Source: Bigelowiella natans CCMP2755
Taxonomy: Eukaryota > Cercozoa > Chlorarachniophyceae
DNA: 28,679 nucleotides
Reading direction: 5' to 3'
Assembly: GCA_000320545.1 (NCBI GenBank)
Contig: ADNK01000712.1
Span: 1 to 28,679 of the forward strand
The notes beneath the pieces were generated by a model. The model was not told the DNA's origin. It was given only the letters and a program-made list of their open reading frames with translations, and made no database searches. The translations under genes and the position numbers were made by a program. Positions 22,529-28,679 of the stretch are shown piece by piece (position 1 is the stretch's first letter; the number at the start of each line of letters is the position of its first letter).

Positions 22529-23902
22529 CTAGAAGTGTTGTAAAATTATGGTGGGTACCTCCTCGGCCATGTCCTCAATATCCTCATTTCTTCCTTCATC
22601 CTTATCCGAATCTCGCCCTACTACTGTCTTCCCTCTCACATCGTCTTTTTGGACCTCCCTATAAGTGCTGTTCTTGAAGGAAGGCTGGGCATGGTGAGGA
22701 CCCCCGTCCACGCCGATCCTGTGCGAATTGTCATCCTGGAACCTGCCCCCCCCTCCTTTCAGGGGTGGTGATTCATGGCTATGCTTAATCGAGTCAAACA
22801 GCCTGCTGGCTGAGCTTACCATGTCCCTGCGGTGGCGGTTGTACGCCTGCTGTTGCTGCTGGTGGCGGTTGTTGTGATGAGCAGAATGGTCATGGGAGTG
22901 GGCCTGCTGACATGATACCGGCGCCCGCTCTAGTTTCCTCCCTCTTCTCATGTTATTTGTAACATTGTATCCTCCTCCTGTAGTTGGGATTATTGACCCA
23001 ATTGCGAGCCTTGCAACACCGGACACGCAATGAGAGCGTGATGGAGAGATGGGATGCGTAGAGGACAGTGTTTCTTCCCCTCTGCGTACGCCTACTCCAG
23101 TCACCACGGATTTTGTATTTGCCGTGTCGCCCTCTTTTCTCAGCCATTTTTCTGGATTCCTGCGATGGCACGAGAGAGGGGTTGCATGAGTTTGGGGGAC
23201 CAATATTATCATTTCGACTCTATCAGATTGGAGACGCAGAACTAGAATGATGTAAATTGACATGGCTGCGCGTACCTATCGTACTCATCGTCGCTATCTC
23301 TCCTATCCATGTGAGAAGAAAACTTTCTTTCTCTAGGGTGGTGATGATGATTGTGACGATGGTGCTTGAGTTGCTGCTGCTGGTGCCGACGAAGCCGTTC
23401 ATTCACCCCAATTCTTTGTTGTTCGTTTTGGTTGATGGTCTTTACCCGCCTACGTCCCTCAGTTTCCTGATGGTAAACGGTGTTGTAGAGAGATTGCTAT
23501 TGCTTTAGATTTGCGCATGGCCTATTTACGTGAAAATGTTCTTACCGCTGCGAGGGCGGGCTTCGGCCTATATAACTTCCTCCTCCCTCTTTGTCTCCTG
23601 CTACTCGTAGCTCCTCTGTTGCTTCCAGAGTTTGAGATGTTGTTCTTCACCTTATTCTTCTTGCCGTCATGCGATGAAGCTGCTGTGGCAGGAGTGCTTT
23701 TTGAGCCATGTTTCGGTTTTCGCCGTCGTCTCCTCGTCCGACCTCCAGCATCTGCAGCTACTGCACTTCCACCCTTTCTCTGTCCTGAAGAACTATTCGT
23801 TATCGTTCCTCTCTCGGATGCGCCATCGTTTCCCTTCCCTCGGGGGAGCTGGGCTTTCGCCTGCTCCATCGTCCTTTTCTCTCTATTTCTTCTGTTCATC
23901 AT
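22529..23902 (-). CDS. Unrecognised basic, His/Gln-rich low-complexity protein, 3 exons, about 392 aa
   Basis: No family recognised. Exons, in transcript order: 23902-23546, 23466-23276, 23159-22529. Introns are GT-AG and in phase (1179 nt in total). The first in-frame ATG is at 23902 (MMNRRNREKRTMEQAKAQ); an internal Met at 23866 is an alternative. Exon 1 carries RTRRRRRKPKHGSK, a strong candidate nuclear localisation signal. Exon 2 carries RRHQQQQLKHHRHNHHHH and ends MDRRDSDDEYDR. Exon 3 carries HHNNRHQQQQQAYNRHRRD and an acidic tail (GRDSDKDEGRNEDIEDMAEE). Composition points to an intrinsically disordered, perhaps RNA- or chromatin-associated protein, which is inference. The end is uncertain: a GTACCC donor follows EDMAEE, and splicing in phase 0 to an acceptor at 22203 would replace the last nine residues. 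Confidence 0.65.
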
Positions 23903-24154
23903 CCGCACTACCCAATGCGAATTCCAACCTGCGACGTAAAATTGTTATTGTCGCAATGAGAAATCCCACAGCTTTTGGGATCATCAATCGATCCAGTTCA
24001 TTCAGTGATGCGAATTCACGCGGACATGCAACCATTGCACCATTGCATCCACACGCATGCCAACTAGCAACCATGGACATAGTGCATGTTGTGCATGTCA
24101 TGTACATCATGTGTACGTATGTACATTGTAGCATGGTGTGTGTGCGTGCGTGTG

Positions 24155-24455
24155 TGTGGACTCACAAGTCCCCATGCGTGTGAGCTGTCTGTGGCATGTG
24201 CACATCGACCACACGAACCTTCAACTTCACATGCAGTGCAAATCAGCGCACACATGAACATGTGCATCCATGTGCATGTTGGCACACGTGTCGTGATCTG
24301 TTTGGTGCACGTGTGGACATGAAAGGGGCACATGCTAGCATGTGCTTTTTTGGTGCACACCAAGAAGGCTGAAGGGGTGTGCACGTGTGTTTGCACGTGA
24401 TTCTTCGTGTGCACCTGTCTAGCTGTGTTTGCATGTGGACTCACAAGTCCCCATG
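24155..24455. repeat. Direct repeat pair of 22 nt, each containing a hairpin
   Basis: The same 22-nt sequence, ending in ccccatg, occurs at 24155-24176 and 24434-24455 (279 bp apart). Its core ggactcacaagtcc is an inverted repeat with a 5-bp stem (ggact/agtcc) and a 4-nt loop. Confidence 0.75.
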
Positions 24456-25194
24456 TGTGTTGAGTTTTGAACTTCTAGGCTTGCAGACCGAAATCACATC
24501 TGACGTCTCCAGATGTGACTCTGCCATGCGATGCTAGCATGTGCAGGCTAGCAGGCTCAGCAGGGATCACAGGATGGCACAATCTAGCAATGCTGCAGAC
24601 CGATAGTCGATCTAGCGATCTAGTGATCTAGCGATGTGCCTGCCAGCTGCGCGATCCAGTCTAGCTAGCAAGCAGTGCTGGGGTGCCAGTAAGCAATGCG
24701 AGCATGCTAGCATGTGAGCAATGCTGACCAGCTAGCTAGCTGGCATGCACTGCTAGACTGCGACACATGCTAGCATGAGCACTGTAGCCGCTGCTTTGCA
24801 TGGCTGCATTGGGAGGACCGCCACTACTAGCTAGCCAAAGAGCTAGACTGGACCATTGCAAAGACTCATGATCACTTCATCATTGCTCTGGCTACTAGCT
24901 AGCTGGCCGCCCTAGCTAGCTAGCGCCTCACACGAACTAGCAAACGCTAGCACACTGCGGCACGTAGACGGACCTGCTAGCTAGTATGCTAGCTAGCTAG
25001 CGCAGAGTCTAGGCAGTGTCACACATCATTGCATGCAGCAATTGCATCCGCATGCTAGCATGCATGCTAGCATGGTCGTGTGACGATGGCGCCCATTTCA
25101 GCATTGCTAGCTAGATTGTGTGCAATGCTAGAATGATGGTGTGCGGCTGCCACGCTAGCACGTGTACACGCTGCTAGTGCTAGCGCATTTGCGA

Positions 25195-25640
25195 TCACCG
25201 CGCGTCATCACATTTTTAGCATGATGGTCATCCTCATTTAGTTCTATCTGGTCATCCATAGTTTTTTCATGTGCAGATTGCTCATTATCCGGAATGAAAC
25301 TTGCTAGCTTGGACAGCAAGAGATCAAGCACCGTAGAATGTGCAAGCATGTGCGTGTCTCTTGCCTTAATTGTGTGCATCCATCAGTTATTTCGCTGTTA
25401 CATTGCTAGATTGGTTCAAGGCAATGCCAGCTGCAGTACATGCTAGCACATGTGCACATGTTTGGTTGGTACACGTGGAGTTGTGAATGGCACACATGCA
25501 CTTGAAAAATATGGTAAAGGTGTGGTGTACAAGGCAGGAGACCATGTATGTACAAGTACATACGTGTCTCTTGCGCGATATGTAGATGACATTCATGGGA
25601 ATAATAAATTAATGCAGGATGCAGTGGCATAATATTTTCC
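25195..25640. pseudogene. Possible gene remnants inside the repeat block
   Basis: The plus frame 25450-25632 reads ALEKYGKGVVYKAGDHV then YVSLARYVDDIHGN. The order YKxGDxV followed by xARxxDI loosely recalls a BAH domain (GDxVyv then yvARIxdI). The minus frame 25379-25195 is acidic and amphipathic. Neither has a supported start, splice partners or full domain length, so these may be decayed exons or chance frames. Confidence 0.2.
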
Positions 25641-25987
25641 AACTCTAACACAGAATTCAGGAGATGTAAACTCTCGAAGAGCCTTCAGATATTGAAGACG
25701 GAACAAAACGATATTTCTACATTTATCTACCCAGAATGAATAATCATCTCATTTTTTTTGGTAGAACTCGAGTTGAATCTTTTCGTCACATCCGAAATCG
25801 TAGTAGACAGGCTTGTGAGCTCCGCCAGATGCACAGAGTTTCTTGACTATTACCAGTTCGAGAGGAATTAACAGAGGGAAAAAGAAAAGACTGCATAAAA
25901 TAATGAAGGCTATGTATTTTTCTACTTTTTTTCTTTTTCCTGAACGCTACAAATTTCTTGCATGACTGACACTACAGAAACTACGTA

Positions 25988-25990
<3 letters not shown>

Positions 25991-26048
<58 letters not shown>
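25991..26048. repeat. (TA)n microsatellite, about 58 nt, intergenic
   Basis: This is the longest pure TA tract in the window. It lies about 190 bp downstream of the minus-strand coactosin-like gene's stop codon. Confidence 0.9.
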
Positions 26049-26053
<5 letters not shown>

Positions 26054-26238
26054 TCTGTGGTTATCTTTACCGATTTCGTCCGCACTGACATCGTCGCTTC
26101 CGTTCGCGTCGAATGAGCAAGCTGAATATCCACGTCAGCACATTCGGTTAAAATTATTGTTATCATAGGATGATAAACCTAGTGATCACACAGCTAGCTT
26201 TTAAAATGGAGTGTTTCGTTTGTGCCTCTTTTCAACAA

Positions 26239-26647
26239 TTATTCATTACCAATTCCCTTGAAGATTTTTGAAACCTTTTGCTTTCCTTCCAAAGCACCCA
26301 TCTTTGCAAATGCAGAAACCTTTTCTCCAACCCAGTTGATCTGGACCAACTTGGGCCGGATAGAAGTAACATTTTCTTGCACATCAACACCGTGTACGCG
26401 AAATAATGCCCAAGAGCACTTGCCCTCATCAAATGCCTTGCGAAGAGACTCAAGCCCTGAATTACCAATTAAAAAATAATTATTTCAAATAACGTTCCAA
26501 AAAGAAATCTTTATCACGAATACCGTCTCCTGTTGCATCGACAACGGCCTTTTTCTTCTTGTTAAGGCTAAGGATCATCCACTTGCCAGATTTTTCATCC
26601 TTCTCGGAGATTTTTGCGAAAACTTCAGCAGGTGATGATTCAGACAT
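26239..26647 (-). CDS. Coactosin-like / ADF-H domain actin-binding protein, 2 exons, 113 aa
   Basis: ADF-H proteins of the coactosin type bind actin filaments in the cytosol and modulate their dynamics. Exons are 26647-26524 and 26456-26239 (342 nt including TAA); the 67-nt intron is GT-AG and joins GAC-G to GG-CTT (DATGDG/LESL). The protein begins MSESSPAEVFAKISEKDEKS. The diagnostic stretch is in exon 2: CSWALFRVHGVDVQENVTS, then RPKLVQINWVGEKVSAFAKM and GALEGKQKVSKIF. The W-x-G core after a SxRxKxVxI strand is the conserved centre of ADF-H/coactosin folds. At 113 aa it is a little shorter than typical coactosin (about 140 aa), mainly at both ends. A TTTTATTGCAG acceptor just upstream of the ATG (about 26666) and an AAG/GTTAGC donor near 26985 suggest a 5' UTR intron. 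Confidence 0.75.
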
Positions 26648-27999
26648 ATTGGCCGTTCTAAGTCTGCAATAAAATTGAGTAAGTGCGTAGCAATTTGCAT
26701 TATGTTTTCTATGATCCTATCTACGTATTCTTCCAAATTATCATTCGCCAACGGTTACAAGATTTGGATGTATAGTAGATAGCAGATATGAGTTGAGAAT
26801 TAGCTCAAAATATCGTTCATTCGTCACAGTTGGTGCATCAGTGCATCTCTGTGAGTGCATGTCTCCCACCTCGGTAGGAATTAAATGGATTGCAGAGAAA
26901 AAGGAGTGATAATTAAAAGTGAGATGGGAAGAGATAAGTAGAAAGGAAGAGTGGGGCAAGGGAGAGGCGGGGGAGGCAGCTAACCTTGAGGACAACAGAT
27001 TTGTTGCGTGAATGAAGGCTCTTTCTCTTTCAATAAATTCTATTGTACTCAGATTACGATATTGTCCTCATGTGGTAAAAGCACCTCTACTTTACCTTAA
27101 AATAGAAGAAAAGGGTGTCTTAAGGTTATGTATAGGCATAATTTTAAATAAAATAGTACGCAAAATATCCAACTTGTGTTGAATAAAGGAATTTCAAACA
27201 AGTAGACTACCCGAGCTGAGGCAGATGAACATTTAGAGATAACAATGGGGATAATTCATTTATTGGGCCGAATTTACTTTCATAAAAGAGGGTAAATATT
27301 TAAAAAAGGCGCTATTATATGTAGAAACACGGGGATAGAGCTAAATTTTGTCTGATTCTCTGATACTGATTACCTGCACCCAAAAACCGATAGATCCGCA
27401 CTTTCGCAGCCGTAAATATCTCTGATCTGTATCAATTAAATAAATGTAAGGTATTGGATAAGTGCGACTTATTAGTGAAGCATTTTAATGGGATAAAAAC
27501 ATGTAATTTCTTTTCGGCGCATTTGATCTCTTGTTGAAAAATGTCCCAATCCGTGGATACGAGCCTTTATCTGTTTTGATTAGATCTGCCTTCTTTTTAT
27601 TAAAATAGTCTGGTATCATTTGAAACGACTAGATGTATGCATTGTCTCTGCCGCTGTTATATATTTTTGAAGGATGTGTAGAAATGTGTTCTTAAGTATA
27701 ATAGCGACAAAAATATATCCCTGTCGTATTGATAATCTCTCTCACTTCGCAGGATTGCTCTTTGGAAGGTGATCTTCCTTAAGCGACTATAGTTTTCCCT
27801 TGTCGTACGGATATGCACTCACATTTCGTAGGGTTGCTCTTTGGAGGGTGACCTCCCTTTGGAAGAGATTTCCGGATCTCGTAGTACTTCCCAAGTGTAA
27901 GGAGGTTCCTAGCAGTTCCGTCATCTGGATTTCATATACAACAAGAATTTGCAACCAATCTCTGTACATCCAAGAGGGAGTCCTGACCAGCAAATTACG
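26648..27999. other. Intergenic region between divergent genes, AT-rich, with an imperfect duplication
   Basis: The start of the coactosin-like gene (26647, minus) and of the gene at 28000 (plus) diverge here. The interval includes a probable 5' UTR intron of the coactosin-like gene (about 26984-26666), an AT-rich stretch at about 27040-27720, and an imperfect direct repeat (27721-27780 and about 27799-27859). The minus-strand open frame 28200-27787 is judged a shadow. No RNA gene was recognised. Confidence 0.55.
27721..27859. repeat. Imperfect direct duplication of about 60 bp, offset about 79 bp
   Basis: Both units contain tgtcgta near the start, then cgcaggattgctctttgg (first unit) or cgtagggttgctctttgg (second unit), then ggtgatcttcc or ggtgacctccc. 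Confidence 0.75.
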
Positions 28000-28679
28000 A
28001 TGGAGGTCAAGGTTCGTGACTTCATGTTTGAACTCAATGACGAGGTTCGGCTGCCGGACAATGTCATTAACGACGCCGTCAGCAAGCTGGGAGCTAATGG
28101 GTGAGCTAATCCTATTTTGTTTGAACGGCATTGATTTAAAGTGGAGGGATGTGAGTTGGTTTGGTGTATTCTGTACAGTCCATCCCTGAGTTTCTTCCAA
28201 ACCCTTCTTGCTGCTACCACTGATTCACGCTACTATTCCACAGGATATCATTCCGAGAGGAGGTGAAGGCCTTAGTAGACGGTGGGATGCTTGGATTGCT
28301 AGATATCGATTCGCGCCTTCATGGACCGATTGCAAACTACTTCCAAGACATATCTTCCAGCAGTAACAGTGGTAGCGGGAATAGACGTGACAATAAAAGC
28401 AGCGATGATGAGGGCAACAACGGTGGGGGGGGGACGGGGTTAGTTCAGGAACATCACTTGGCAATCCAGCGGACAGAGTAGAGGAGGAGGAAGAGTTGGA
28501 TCTCGAAAGTGGGCCGCAATACGGGAATGGGGGCGAGGCGAAGAGCCGGCAGCAACCTGACAGTGACCGAGACCAAAAGAAGCGTGTATCACGCAAAAAT
28601 GCCGAAGTCATTGTACAAGAGAGGCGAAGGGGGGGGGGGGGCGTGGGAGGGCTGAGTGAGCGAGACGATTATTTCATGT
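28000..28679 (+). CDS. Partial unrecognised gene, frame broken at a poly-G tract, runs off the right edge
   Basis: Exon 1 is 28000-28100 (MEVKVRDFMFELNDEVRLPD...). The intron 28101-28243 is GT-AG. Exon 2 starts at 28244, completing AAT-GG/G and reading ISFREEVKALVDGGMLGLLD, then a Ser/Asn/Gly-rich linker. As written, the frame ends at a TAG at 28479-28481. However, changing the nine-G run at 28425-28433 by one base leads into a long open frame (TSLGNPADRVEEEEELDLES, then KKRVSRKNAEVIVQERR) that stays open to the window edge. I therefore think the gene continues and the break is a sequencing error or a natural slippage site. The 26-nt GT-AG alternative (28423-28448) would be shorter than any other intron here. 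An N-terminal compact domain of about 70 residues is followed by disordered acidic and basic segments. Function unknown. Confidence 0.55.

Larger units (their letters stand above)
23903..26238. other. Intergenic palindrome-rich repeat block with two non-repetitive islands
   Basis: From about 24020 to 25190 the sequence is dominated by CATG, TGCA, CTAG and GCTAGC palindromes, for example 24896-24925 and 24978-25001, with GT-rich stretches near 24131-24158. About 25195-25640 is an island that is less palindromic and has coding-like frames on both strands: 25379-25195 minus (DLLLSKLASFIPDNEQS, MDDQIELNEDDHH) and 25450-25632 plus (ALEKYGKGVVYKAGDHV). About 25640-26238 is ordinary AT-rich sequence with a long (TA)n. 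No complete gene could be supported. Confidence 0.55.

Noticed and set aside
22953-23171. Alternative minus-strand frame MPSQESRKMAEKRG...
   Set aside because: Splicing from exon 2 at 23276 enters the other frame in correct phase, and only that frame continues into the clearly coding C-terminal part.
24020-25190. Possible CRISPR-like array
   Set aside because: Repeats are scattered short palindromes without constant unit length or regular spacers, and the sequence is eukaryotic.
25450-25632. YVDD string resembling a reverse transcriptase active site
   Set aside because: No flanking reverse transcriptase motifs, integrase, RNase H or terminal repeats are visible. A four-residue match is expected by chance.
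26232-26468. 78-codon minus-strand frame MVIQGLSLFARHL...
   Set aside because: It is an out-of-frame shadow of exon 2 of the coactosin-like gene, whose true frame is fixed by splicing and by the CSWALFRVHG and INWVGEKVS motifs.
27787-28200. 137-codon minus-strand frame
   Set aside because: It overlaps exon 1 and the first intron of the plus-strand gene at 28000, whose splice junction is phase-consistent. The minus frame lacks recognisable features.

Overview
This is nuclear DNA from an intron-rich eukaryote, most likely a unicellular alga or other protist. The evidence is many short exons joined by GT-AG introns of about 53-480 nt, abundant dinucleotide and trinucleotide microsatellites and homopolymers, and no operon-like packing. 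I traced seven spliced genes by hand. All 55 introns I propose begin with GT, end with AG and preserve codon phase across the junction. The lineage cannot be fixed from the sequence. A chlorarachniophyte- or stramenopile-like alga would fit the exon and intron sizes, but that is a guess.

Layout, left to right: (1) 82-9222, minus, a very large coiled-coil protein (22 exons, about 1812 aa) with internal duplications; (2) 9223-10370, an AT-rich intergenic island; (3) 10371-13493, plus, an unrecognised 9-exon protein (about 568 aa) with a basic N-terminal half, an acidic middle, a Trp-rich C-terminus and a duplicated 15-residue motif; (4) 14147-15593, minus, a 3-exon type II membrane protein of possible glycosyltransferase type (about 321 aa); (5) 16014-20843, plus, a complete 21-exon S28 serine carboxypeptidase (Pro-X carboxypeptidase / dipeptidyl-peptidase II family, about 471 aa) with all three catalytic residues; (6) 22529-23902, minus, an unrecognised basic, His/Gln-rich protein (about 392 aa), lying between two palindrome-rich blocks dominated by CTAG and CATG; (7) 26239-26647, minus, a small ADF-H/coactosin-like actin-binding protein (113 aa); (8) 28000 to the right edge, plus, the start of an unrecognised gene whose frame is broken at a poly-G run.

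The genes do not form a pathway. Genes 4 and 5 are divergent with 420 bp between their start codons and may share a promoter region; both products look destined for the secretory pathway. The most unusual points are the duplicated motif in gene 3, one copy of which is split by an intron, the modular repeats of the coiled-coil giant, and the CTAG/CATG palindrome-rich sectors around gene 6. No bacterial system, CRISPR array, tRNA or rRNA was seen, and no intact transposon was recognised.
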